From: Hydractinia symbiolongicarpus
Taxonomy: Eukaryota > Cnidaria > Hydrozoa > Anthoathecata > Hydractiniidae
Reading direction: 5' to 3'
DNA: 64,000 bases
NCBI RefSeq assembly: GCF_029227915.1
Contig: NC_079881.1
Span: 11,629,501 to 11,693,500, forward strand
In this document: one piece after another, positions 1 through 12,056 of the stretch
Layout of the letters: each line of letters starts with the position of its first letter
How positions within the stretch are numbered: the stretch's first letter is position 1
Made by a program: the position numbers and the translations under genes
Notes under the pieces: model-generated
Seen by the model: the letters and a program-made list of their open reading frames with translations, nothing else
Told to the model about the DNA's origin: nothing
Database searches by the model: none

Positions 1-515
1 TGTCTCTAGCAATGTTATTCATAGTAGAGTCAATTTTTGCTTGGGATAAATGTAAGGTAATGAAGGCAATATTTGTTAGAATTCCGCATAATAAATCCTT
101 GGCTCTAATAGTCTTATTAAAATATTGTCATCCCAAATATAAAAATAATATTTATTGGTACAAATAAATAAATTATAAATATTTCGCGGATCACACTCAC
201 TATAAGAAAATTAAATACCATATAATTAATTTCGTTTCTCAAATAAAAAGAGAGTTACGTAATATCCACTGTTCTTTCTCCAATTTTCCGTGAATATATA
301 TCAGCGTAAAACAAGTCATGGGTTTCAGCATTACAAAAATGAAAGTCGTTTTCTTGATTATTACCTACGACAGATATGTAACAATATTTAGGTAGTTTCC
401 AAAAAGATTTGGGTTTCTCTTGCAAAACACAAGACTAAATCGCAGCGGGAAGGACAATACTCGACTCATGCTTGCTGCATGGATGTGTCACCAAACCGCC
501 ATTCTGCTTGGTTCA
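1..515. other. Non-coding flank, no gene seen
   Basis: AT-rich sequence downstream of the stop codon of the minus-strand EAR-repeat gene. No splice-flanked reading frame or repeat was recognised. It probably contains that gene's 3' untranslated region. Confidence 0.4.
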
Positions 516-3500
516 TCAAGATGCAGCGCCAGCATAAATCGCTGTGTTTCGATTGGACGCCACTGCAAGATAAACAACATCGCTGTTCGGCATCCGTAAA
601 AATTCAATGTCTCTCGTCCTAATGGAATCAGTTTGTTGAAGTTTTATAAATATCTTTCTCTTTTCATCGTATATATAGATTACTGGTTTGCAATCAAAGT
701 TTATGATAGCCATATATGTAATTGATTTATTCATTTGCCTTGTTGTGATGGCGGCAAAATCACGTGCCTAAAGAAAGAAACATGGATATTTACACTGTCA
801 CCTGCATTTCTTGATAAATTGTTAAAAAAAAATCTTCTATCTGTATCAACATTATAATATCTCTCCTCAACTTTCCCACAGCTGAAAAAATACGAAAATG
901 ACTTTACCTTGCAAGATCCAATTTTCTGCGACTCTTCGAATGTTTCTCCATTCCATTTCATCAATAAAGAACTCTTTAAATCGTATCTTGCAATTCCCAA
1001 GAAATGCTCTTTTCCAGCTTTTATGTGTTTTATACCGTACGGTCGTGTGCCAGCTGGAATGTTTTTAAAGGGAACAAATTTTCCATTTTGGTATTCCAGT
1101 AAGTACGCAAAAGAATCACGTGATGTAGTACCTATGGAAAAAAGAACAAGTTGATATTAAACCGAAAATAAGAGCGGAAGGTAAATAAAACAAAGACCAA
1201 ATAAAATTTTTATGCGCAGAAAAATAGCAAAATAATAGATAAAAGATAAATCTACCAGGACATACCTACGACAGCCAAGAAGGCTCGATGCCCGATATGG
1301 AACGCATCAATATCTGTACCACTGACTGGTATAGTATGATCTTTTACAAATTTATCCTTTTGCCACTTGAAAACATCAGATTTCGCGCCATAGAGGTAAG
1401 CAAATGTGATATATATTTGACCATGCTTTTTAATAGTGTCCACACCAAATGCTGTTGTTGTTTCAAGCTTTTGAAAGAGTTCTATGGTGTCATAGGACGC
1501 CATTTTATACAGATATGAACTGCCTGGTTCTCCATCTTTTCCACGTGTATTGCACGCTATTACAATATACAGGTGGCCTTGCCATTCAAACGATGTCCAT
1601 TGTCTTGCTGAAGGGATAGTTAAAATAGCTTTTTCAACGAATCTAAGAAAGAATATTTTTATTTATAGGTTCTTATAAAGGATAAGAAAAAATAATTTCC
1701 AACGTGTCAGAAATAAACGCATAATTTTCTTGTTCTTGTTTCTCAAAACATTGCTGATATGAAAAACCATTTGAGCACTTTAACTTTGATTTTGTGTAGT
1801 TCTTTGGACAATAATTCAGTTCAACAAAAGGCCTGCTTACATGTTGTGCACCCACTTATACAATGTGAATGTCTTGGAGCTTAGTTGCGAAATTCCAAGG
1901 TAAGTGTTTTGTTTCCAAATAAACGAATGCAAATCCCATGTATCTGCATATAAGTTTTGAATCATATGCTTCTTGCGGAATTTTGTTATCTGTTTCTCCA
2001 TTTCTAAAAATAAATAAAATGAATTTACATATAATTCTAACTCGAGTAAAATTAAATAATACTTATGAGGGGTTATATCCCTAAACATTTAAACCTCTAA
2101 ATAAATCTGCCAAGTACCCGGAAGAATATCTTTATCTTACCCAATCACGTTCGTGCCTTTGGCTGACTCCCCAAGTGAATGCTATTAGCTGCTTTTTAGT
2201 CAAACATTTTTAGAACAAAGCGATATTATAACAAACCAATAGCAAAATTTCACAATCCTTAAAACATCCTTAAAACTTAGTCTGTTTCCTTTAAGGTCCC
2301 TTTGACCTTAATGACTTTATCAAGAGGAGTAAATTTCCTAGTTCCAATATTGATAGCTTACCTGCAGCTATTGTTGGTGGACCTGAACTTGTTTGTGGAG
2401 TCGGAGTTGTAATCGCTAATGGATTTGTCGGTACTTGGATGCCTGTAAAAGGGATTATAATTTTTCTTTAATAGCGTAAACTAATACTGCAATTGAGACC
2501 TTAGAAATTAATTGTTTTTCCAGAAAAAAAATGTTTGCCTATATACTAAATAAATTTAACAGATTTTCACCAAAGAGTTTGCCTTTATGAAACATGGTGC
2601 TTTTAGAATTCTGAGACTATGCTAAAGTGCACAGTACCTATAGAATCCATGGGGAAATTAAAAAATAAAGAGGTAGTCAAAATAATTTTCATCATTGTTA
2701 ATCGAAGATTAGGTTTCAGGCTCCACTAATGAACGACTCAATCATTTTTTATATCCATCTATTTATTTCAGCTAACAAGATATAAAGTTAACAGAGCTTG
2801 CTTTACTCGTGACGTCAAATTGCAGATAGATAACGTTTAATGCTGGCATGGTAGTTATGGTCTGATGCAAGCAGGGGGAGAGACACGTGTGTGGAGGGGG
2901 TGAGGTGGGATGTGCGGGTGGGGGGATGGTTATGATGTGTATGTAGAAAAATCAAAATGTTTGTAGAAATTATTGCAAACTTGATTTTAAGGAAACTTTA
3001 TTCGTATACCTATACATAAGAGACTTTTACTTTCCTTTGAAAAGGAAAAAGCGGATTTATTCTTTAAGTCACATAATCCATCCAAAAATTGATAAGATTA
3101 GCTATTCAAAGAAGGAAAAAAAATCTACCTAGCTTCATGCAGTATAGTCTTGTCCCATCCGATGTGACAAAATAGCCGGGATCGCATTTTGGCAGTTTTG
3201 ATAAAGATGAACCGTCTTCTCCCTAACAAAGTAGATATTAGGATTGTGTAAATTACTTTAGTTTACTATTCTTATTGTTTCGTTCTGCAAAATATTAACC
3301 CTATTTTATATATACGTATACGTTATATACACGTGCAATCGGTCAGCGGTTGACTTAATCATTCTCAAACTAATTCCTATTTTAATAAGAATAACGCATA
3401 TTTCATTCTGATTGGTTGCATGACAGTAAAATGGAAAAAACTTATTCTGCTTAATTAATTTATGACAAGCATGTTGGAAGCATGTAACAAAAAAAACGAT

Positions 3501-5387
3501 TTTGCGGTATTCATCCCTATCTTGTTTGTGGGTTTTTTTAATTGACTTTTAATTTCGTCCTGTCATTTCATGTCATTTTGTTTCTGACTGACGCAATAAA
3601 TGTAACACAACTTCTGGCACAAAAAAGTCCGTTTTACCTTGGGACCTCGTGGTCCGGTGTATCCACGGTCGCCTTGAAGACCCATTGGACCCTATAAGCA
3701 AGTTATGTGATTTTAAAAACATGAACACGGCTATCGTGACGACTCATAAAAACGTAACATATTTGTGGAAATTAACTTACCCTTGGCCCTCTGTCACCTT
3801 TGTCTCCCTAAAGTTGAAAAATAAAAGGTAAAACGAAATGATATGAAAATTATATACAAAATGTTTTGCACGCTAAGCCTTATAGCTATACCTACTTCAC
3901 CTTCCCTCACAAACTTACATGCAATGAAGTGCATAGTCATATGATCAACTCTACGGAAGAGTTTAAAGAGTTTTGATATGAAGAGGTACCAGTTTCAATA
4001 AGTTCACGTTTGTGTAGAAAAGTAAATTTAGGTTGTAAACAAAACAAATTTCATAAAGGAGTTATTTGTCGCAAGCCAAGAAATCCGACAACACTACAAC
4101 TGTTTAGTTAATTCTCAGAAAAATTAAAATAGAATTTGCCCAGAAATTCTTGGAATTTTTTAGTATTAAAATTATTTATTGTTGGCATTGTTTACCCAGA
4201 AGAGCCTCTTTAGTTCTTATTGGTACTGCTATCAACGAGGGTCCTTACTTGCCTGCGGGTCCTTACTGTAGATAGAAGAGAATGGTATCAAGAAAAGGTA
4301 TGTGAAATTTTGAGAAACAATTCGCATGATTGACATCTGTAAACATTATTTACAGATTTTTTAATTACTATTTGACGTGATTTCCGGCGTCAAGAACATT
4401 GCAATACTGCAAATGAATGTTTCAGCCCATTAAAATGTTACCTTTGGCCCCTGAATGTATTTTACTTGCGTCTTCGGTGATAGCAGTGCATCTAATTTCG
4501 CTTCTAAGTCACGAACACGTTGCTATGAAAAAAAATAACAAATATTTTATGATTAGCAACAACTTGCAGCAAGCTCTACCTAAATGATATGACTATTTTG
4601 ACTTGTCCCTAATACTGCCACATCCAAAAGAGAAACGGCAAGAGAGAATAATTCCGGCGATTTTTTAGAAAAATATTCTTGCAGTGCAGAGAACAAAGAA
4701 ATTGCATTGTTTTGTGGGGTTACCATATTTTTGTAGTCAAGTGCATCCAGATAACAGACCAAATGTAACAAGTCGTAGCATATTAAATAATTATAATACG
4801 TCCGTGTATTTTTATAAAAATATATTAGAAAAGAATTTGTTTATCTCCCTTATAGTCTTGTTCTGTCAACTTCAGAAAATATATCAATACGCATAGTATA
4901 TCCTGCTTCAATATCTCTTACGCTAAACCTTAGTACATAGTTAAAAAATTACACTCATAGAATGAAAACATGTATAATAAAGTTTAGCTTGTTTCATTAT
5001 ATGAGAGTTAATTCGCTAGTAAAAGCGAAGTATAGGAAAACTTATGCAGCTGTATAAAAAAATATAATAGTATATAGAAGAAAGTATGATCAATAAGGAT
5101 GAAAAATGGAAAGAATAATCAAATTTACCAAACTTCTCACTTATATATAGTACCTTAAGTTTGTGACATCCACATTTTTTTCGTCTTTTCTTTACATTCT
5201 TATTTATTGATGTCAACATATCACCACTACGTTTGCTCAATGTCTTATGTTTTACCACTTCTAAACCTTCATAAAAACTAGTAGCATTTCTACGCCCTCT
5301 TGTCATTACATAAGTTCCACTGTCACCAAAACAAAACAGAAATTTAACATTGTAAATAATGAAAATGGCTAGTATGAGAAACTTCAT
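516..5387 (-). CDS. Secreted collagen-like protein with seven EAR/EPTP repeats (10 exons)
   Basis: Exons read on the minus strand: 5387-5154, 4522-4442, 3807-3781, 3691-3638, 3222-3129, 2442-2362, 2003-1841, 1642-1266, 1131-908 and 767-516. All have GT/AG borders, and the phases join to 528 codons plus TGA. Residues 1-20 (MKFLILAIFIIYNVKFLFCF) are a signal peptide, followed by a Lys/Arg-rich segment. Exon 2 starts a short coiled coil (QRVRDLEAKLDALL). Exons 3-4 are pure Gly-X-Y (GDKGDRGPR and GPMGLQGDRGYTGPRGPK), with collagen-typical sizes of 27 and 54 bp. Exon 5 has a two-Cys segment and exon 6 a Pro/Thr linker. From about residue 176 to the end I count seven EAR-type units (for example DIDAFHIGHRAFLAVVG and DVVYLAVASNR), matching a seven-bladed EPTP propeller as in LGI and TSPEAR proteins. 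The coiled coil and collagen suggest a trimeric extracellular adhesion or matrix protein; this is inferred. A further ATG at 5435 would extend the N-terminus but hide the signal peptide. Confidence 0.85.
2896..2925 (+). other. Intronic G-quadruplex motif
   Basis: Four G-runs (2896-2900, 2907-2909, 2916-2918, 2920-2925) with loops of 6, 6 and 1 bases fit a G-quadruplex consensus. They lie in the intron between exons 5 and 6 of the EAR-repeat gene, on the strand opposite its coding strand. Confidence 0.45.
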
Positions 5388-8300
5388 GATCTTTTTTAAA
5401 TGTGATTCTTCAACTCGATTTTGTTTTCTTGCCAACTGATGCTTTAAATTGATAGTGGACTATTTGTAGATAATCCCGCATGACGAGAAAACCACCGCAA
5501 TTGTCTACATTAAAAGTTCTCTCCTCCGTAGAGATTAGCAGGTACTTAAATATCAATTAACCAGAGCTTTCGTGTTCTATTCAGTACTGATAAACATTTA
5601 AGCATACAGTTTGGCAATGAACAAAAACATAAATAACTAATAAACCCTAATATTTTGCGTTCGTATATTCTTCCATTAAATCTCAGTGAAGAAGTTTTTA
5701 AACAGAAAACAAACTGATCATGAGTGATAAAAATTTTGTCACGTGTCAATTATTAAAGATCAAACAATTCTTTTCATTGGTGACCAATTAACAAGATTGA
5801 AATACAGACACGCATTCAGATATCGTTGGCAAGACCCTTGTTTGTTTAACTCGTTAATATCAGATAAAATGAAAAATAATTAAAACTTGGTCCTGATAAG
5901 CTACTTAAGTATTAAAATACGCAGAAGTGTGAATATTTGTACGTGTTATCTAGTTATTATACCCTACACGAGTTTTTTATTAGTATTGCGATGAAAAAAT
6001 CTGTCTGAGAATTTTTTACTAAATTGACATTGGGAAGATTCAGGAACAATGGCAACTCTTTTTCTTTCTTTTTTTCGAAATAGTTTTAACACGCCAATAA
6101 ATTTCCAAAGTGCTTAGAGCATGTCTATACAATGTTATTAAAATGCTTTACAACAATGCGACAATAAAGAATTCCACTCGACATGCCATCGCAATGCTTG
6201 GATATATAATAGTATTTTTAATTAGAAATTTCGTTACTCATGTTGTCTGCATTCAAATTGTGTGGCTGAAAACATGATCCAATATACTGAGCATCAAATT
6301 TTCTGCCAATTGGATTGAGTGACACAGTAAAACTTTGTTAAGAAACTGTCGATGCTTTCATAAAGATCAGGTTGTGTTGTTGTTCAGACCTAACATCGAA
6401 TAAAAATTTGTAGTACAACTCGCCTCAATTTCCTTTTTCACAAGGCTTTTGATAAAGAATTCTAAATAGTCCTATAATAGTCCCCATTTCGTTTCCATCA
6501 GATTTCATTGTCGACATCTATTTATGTTGGCTCTAGAATTTGACAACAGAACTAATTGAAAGATCATATTTATAATTCGCCTTCAAATATGGTTTTCGCC
6601 TTAAAGCAGAATTATACGACGCAAAATACTTGTACACTTAAACGAATTAACATAAAATATTATGGTCGGCATTTTCTGCATTTTCTTGGCACTCCGAAGG
6701 AGGGTGATACGTTTTCCTTTTTTTCAAATTAATTCTTTTCCTAACGTTTAGTAGATTAACAAACATAATTATATCTCATTATTTGTGATAGAATTGTTCA
6801 ATCTGTTTGGTTTCTACTTACTGAAAAAGACAGCGTCTTACACGACGTTTAAAAAACTTTCCAAGGAATGCCCTTCCGCAGGCCAATCATACTTAGGAAG
6901 CACTATGCTTAGTTAACTACCAAAGGAGACTAGCTGTAAGGTAATTATAAAGCAGGCTTTACTGTTGTTTTATTGATAGAACACTTCGTTATGTGATGTA
7001 TCAAAAAAAATGTTCGGAGAGCACTCACCCAGAAATATTAGTAAATTTTTAACGGCTGTATATATTTTATGTACCATCAGCATAATGCAAATCTGCACGT
7101 AAAAACCAGGCTGGACTCACAAAACAGCGTGACACTGACAAAATCGGCTATGTGTCTAATCTCTTACAAAAGGGAATCTCTTTTGTTACATGTGATTTAC
7201 TGTGTATTGCATCGTTCCTAATCTTCAATTTATCCTATCGTTATTGATTAAAGCCAAGGCTACACCGTTATAACTTTTAAATTCAATCCAGATTGAAAAA
7301 CAAGATAGCATTCACTGGCTAATTAAGTTCTAACTCTCCACTAAACGTACTTCACGTATTCCCTGTGTGAGATTTTAAGACAATATTTGAATGAAAACAA
7401 ATAATTTTAAGCTCTTGAATGTTTTTCACAGTTTTACTTAATTTAGTAAATACGTCAGTAACGGGATGTTTTAATGTCCTTGGGGATGTCATCTTAATAG
7501 CTGGCTCTTTGTCCCTTCAACAATTATGTTACATTACCGCCAGAGATACGTATAGCATTGCAAGCGGGCAGTAGGTGGCACCAAATGGGCTGACAACACT
7601 ACATTTGTGCGCCTTTTAAACTTTTATTTTCAAATGACCACTTCTTTCTTTGAATTCAATTGTTTTACTCACTTAAGCACAGTAGCGCGATTTTAATCGA
7701 CATGCAAGTAAGGTGATGTGGTAGGTGAACATGTCGAAAACTTAAAAAAGAGCATTTTATTACCACGTGTCAAGAAATTATAAAAACAGCCGAAGCACAT
7801 TTTTTTTTCGGAATCGATGATAAAAACCAACATTTTAAAATGATCGTGCAGACAGGTGATAGAGACGAGTTCAAAATATCAGTCATTTAAAAAACCATAA
7901 TTTAAAATTGTCATGTATTTCGGCCTTTACTTTCGTTTCGATTTCATCGCGTGACTGTACTCAAGTGCATAAAATATTAAAATTAAAAAAATTACATCAT
8001 CAATTGAAAATGAAAGTTTAACATGTTTGACGTTTTAATTTCAAATAATAAAACATATTTTTCTTCATTCTTTACCTGTATACACTGTCAATTTTAAATG
8101 ATCATTTAAAACGAACTTGTATTTCAGCCTAAAAGGTTTTAAGAATGTGGCACCGATATCATAAATGTTCAGTATAACATTTTTTTTTGTCTTTTTAAAA
8201 CAAGTTTTTAATGATAACCATGGAAATCTCAAATTCAATTTTATTTTTACTTTACTAAAATCCTTACACCTTGGCATGAGAAACGTGACCAATCTAGTTA

Positions 8301-8861
8301 GATCTACCCAGAAATAGCTATTCAGAGCAAAGCACTAAACCCAAAGCAAATCAAACGCGATTTACTCTGTAATATAGCTAAAAATACGGTCTAAAATCTA
8401 AAGCCAATAGGCTTCTTTACATTTCATAAACCTTGAAGAAAGTGGGTGAATCAACTTATCAACTGGGCAATTCGCAAGGGATCAATATATTAGTGCGTGC
8501 TTGCCTATTTCGGCAAATTCTCCGCTAAGTCTACACAGGAAAATACCAACACTTTCATGGTTAAATTTCATTAACTTTATTACTGTCATCACATTGCGAA
8601 AATCTGGTAATTAACCTAGTAAACGGAAATTGAAGAACTTTGAAAGAACCTTATATAGCCACTAATAAGCTTCTTGAAATACTTACTGGTTCCTGCGATT
8701 GATTTATTATTGTTCAATAATTTTTATTGACGCAGGGTCAATGCATTTTGTATAAGGTGTGTAGACCGTAGTGGTTTTTGTTAACGGTTTTAAATACCTA
8801 GGTGTAACGATGATCTTTTTGAATTGTTTTAGCTAAACAAATAATATCTTATCAACAGTTA
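5388..8861. other. Gene-poor AT-rich stretch
   Basis: Upstream of the proximal first exon of the EAR gene. It may contain that gene's promoter or be an intron behind the distal first exons. The few open frames are short, and I could place no protein family or repeat in it. Confidence 0.35.
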
Positions 8862-9361
8862 CAGTGCCGTAACCACGAATTTCGTTTTGGGGGGGGGCAG
8901 CCTAGTTTCAGTGTCTAAGGAGGCCCAACCTGGTTGGGGCCGAGGGCCCAAGAAATTTTTGAATTTTGAGTGCGCTAGATTGGCTTAAACAGCCTTTTTG
9001 AGAGTACTTTTTAAAGAAATTTAATCACTAGAAATCACGAAAATAAAGGAAAATACAGACAATTGCTCCAGTTTTCTGAGTTTTTTTTTTAAATCAGGGA
9101 ATAAACGTTTACATAAATTTCATGAACAAAAGACTAATCATCATCATTTCCATGCAGCAAGTATAAGAGTCACGCGTTTTAAATAAATAAAAGAGTGGAA
9201 ATCGGTTATAAATCATTCTCAATAAGTGTTTAGTTTGTTTATATATAACAAATGGTCTTTAGACATAAGACAAAACGTTTTTCTTAACTTGTCATAACCA
9301 TCTTTGAAAAAATTATTGGGGGGGCCCGGCCCCCCTGGCCCCCCCGGTGGTTACGGCACTG
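8862..9361. mobile_element. 500-bp hAT-like MITE
   Basis: The ends are perfect 15-bp inverted repeats (CAGTGCCGTAACCAC at 8862 and its complement ending at 9361), flanked by the direct repeat AGTTA (8857-8861 and 9362-9366). A G9 tract lies just inside the left end and C-rich runs just inside the right end. There is no coding capacity. CAGTG-type ends with a short target duplication suggest a hAT-mobilised non-autonomous element; 5 bp is short for typical hAT (8 bp), so the superfamily is inferred. Confidence 0.8.
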
Positions 9362-9366
9362 AGTTA

Positions 9367-11927
9367 TGAATGATGGTAGATTCAGTTTTACTGTTCAACT
9401 CAGTCTGCACTTTTTAAAATATCAAAAAACAACTAAATTAATCTTCTTTTCTGTTATGATACAATCATTAAACTTTAGAAGAATTAGGAGAGAAAGCCTT
9501 TTGTTCTGAGGTTTCCAAATGTTATGCGGGTAGTACTAAGAAGACTTCGTGTCTTTATTTGTCGACAATGTCCAAGGTGTATATCATATATCATTCCACA
9601 ACACATCAGTGACGTTGTATTGACTTTGACACTATTAACACGTTGAAGATATTAAATTTTCCTCCTTAAAATTTATGCTCTTCTTTACACGTAAATTCGA
9701 TAAAAATTCTAGTTGCTTTGTTTTACACATTTTGGACGTTTAAATTTATATTTTGATTTGAATAACTTTTCGTCTGGAAAAAGAAGACCTTACAAAGACT
9801 AAAATAAAGTTCTGAATAAATCACTTTGTCTAGTTCTTTTGACACTATGGACAAGAAAGAAAGAAAAATAGTGACGATATTTCCAGTAATAATGCATTGT
9901 TGAAAAAGTATAGGCTTGGTGTAGCGAAGTTTATTCGGTTATCAGTGCAGTAGTACATTCTACTTTCTTTGAATCAGCACATTCCCTTTCTTAAAAATAA
10001 ACTTTCACAAAAGTAATAAGAAGAATATTTGGAAATCAAGTTTGTGTGCAATTTGCATGTCGGAATCTCAGCAATTCCTGTAGTAGATTTCTTCAGCTAA
10101 CTATTATTCATTTGTTTTTAATTAAATTAATTAAGATAAGATTCTAAATTTAAGATTCGATTGACCTTAAATATACAAGGGAACATAAATCTCAAGTCCA
10201 TGCCTGTAAGAGTCTTAGAGAGATCCATTTATTTATTAGCCAATAGTATTAGAAATATTGCATGGTATTATCCATTTTAAAGTTTGACATATTTTTATGC
10301 TAAAATGCATGCTTTCACTAAGCAACTACGATAATTATCGTGGAGGGTCTATTGTAGGATAAAAATAAACATCAATTTAGATGGCGAGAAAGTCAGTCTG
10401 TTTAACAAAATTCTACTTTAAAAAAACGCGCAAACGAACATGACTAATAATTATTTAGCACAATAAAATCTCCCTCATTTTTTTGATCCATTATTATGGG
10501 CGCTTAGTACTGTAAATTAGGACACTGGCAATCTTGATTTATTTTGACGATGAAGAGGTGTCACGAAAACTATAAATTTGTTATCATTAGTGTCTACTGA
10601 ACACAAACATTTTTATCTATAACAACCGTGCATGCAATTTGGATAGTAAAAAGGACATGTACAAGTTAGACAAATCAAATTAAAAATTTGTCGATCAAAA
10701 ATATATAGCTATGTTTGTGTACCCCAACATTCAAAGGCTGGAGGTTTGATTTGCAGTATGGAAAAATTCCAGAATGCCCTAAGTACAGAATCGTTTTCAG
10801 AATAAATATCTTCCCTTTTCTCTCTTCATCCCTGAAAAATCAACCAATCCGCAATGACGCCTGCTTATAAATTACCTCACCCCACCTCGTGGTCTACAAT
10901 AATACTCATTCTCTTATTTAAACTCTCGCCATTATCTCAATTGAATGAGATAAACCTAGCTGACAAATAAAGTAGATACCAGACGAGAGCAGATTTCGTG
11001 AGTCCATCGATTGAGTATCGCACAACTATCACTAATAATTATTTACTACGTGGCTATCAGGGCATTTTTAAGCATTCAGGAAAATCTCCTCTTGTCTTTT
11101 ATGATATACAAAATATTTAAACCTTTAAATACAAACAAAACACTTCTCACTGCGATCTGTTGGCATCTCATTACGTCTTAATGTTTGCATTAAAAAAGCA
11201 GTAACGAGCGTTTATTTAATCTGAAGTAAACGAAGAGAAATATCTTGTTTATTGTTTATAATTATTATTGCATAATTAATTGTTAGCCCGTGAAAAAATC
11301 GCGGAAACTCGCCCGCCGTACATATGTCGCATTTGCTGTTGCGTGTTTAAATTTTTCGTGTAACCGTAGCATGACTATAAGATTGGGAGAATGACAAAAC
11401 ACGTGTATTATTAAATTTCATTATTATACAACATTACCCATTACGCTAAAAATTATTGTCAGTTTTGCAAAAAGACGGCAAACTAAATTTTTACACCTTT
11501 GAGTTGTGAAAAAGGTTGATACAAATATTACAGCTAAAGCTGTAATTTATAAAATGTCTTGCGCATGCTTATAAGCCATTCTTTTCGGCCAATAAAATTG
11601 CTTACATGTTTTGCATAAAGAAAACGTTTTTTTTAATAATAGCTTGATTTTAAGTACTTTTTATAGATATATAAAATATATTGTCGTTACTAAAGGTTAG
11701 AGATTTTACATTATGAAATTAGAAAATAAGATAAAGAGATCCTTTCTTCTTTTCAAAATTACACACAGTTTTTATTATTTTGTCCACGAAAACAAACAAT
11801 TCTAACTTTGCTATACCTTATTACATATACTTTTAAGAGAGCATATTTTTAATTGTTAGCTAGCAAGTTGTATTCTGGTCATGTCACAAGATCAACTAAT
11901 CAATACATAGAATGAACAAAGCTCTAC
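9367..11927. other. Gene-poor AT-rich stretch
   Basis: No supported gene, RNA gene or repeat family was seen. The AT content is high with no long open frames. Confidence 0.35.
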
Positions 11928-12056
11928 CTTGATGCGTCTGTATTCTCTTATGAGTTTTCTCATTTCTTTCAAATCTACCTTCTTCTTTGATGCCAATACA
12001 CAAGTGAGACACAAAACAAACAAACCATACCACAGAATTGTATTGAGAGCTACCAT
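11928..12056 (-). CDS. Candidate distal first exon: signal peptide plus basic helix
   Basis: ATG at 12056 opens a 43-codon exon closed by a consensus donor (AAG|gtagag). It encodes a signal peptide (VALNTILWYGLFVLCLTCVLA) followed by a charged helix (SKKKVDLKEMRKLIREYRRIK). It ends in phase 0, as does exon 1 of the EAR-repeat gene, so splicing to the acceptor at 4522 keeps frame and extends the coiled coil QRVRDLEAKL. No other downstream acceptor with a matching product was recognised nearby. The best reading is an alternative first exon about 7.5 kb upstream of exon 2. It could instead belong to a separate, unseen or broken paralogue. Confidence 0.55.

Noticed and set aside
4247-4275. Short GGACCCGCAGGC-like collagen mini-exon on the minus strand
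   Set aside because: The acceptor would include TAA and the size does not keep phase; skipping it leaves a perfect reading frame.
8065-8292. 75-codon minus-strand frame ending at a donor-like CAG|gtaaag
   Set aside because: No signal peptide or domain, and no partner exon with a matching phase was found.
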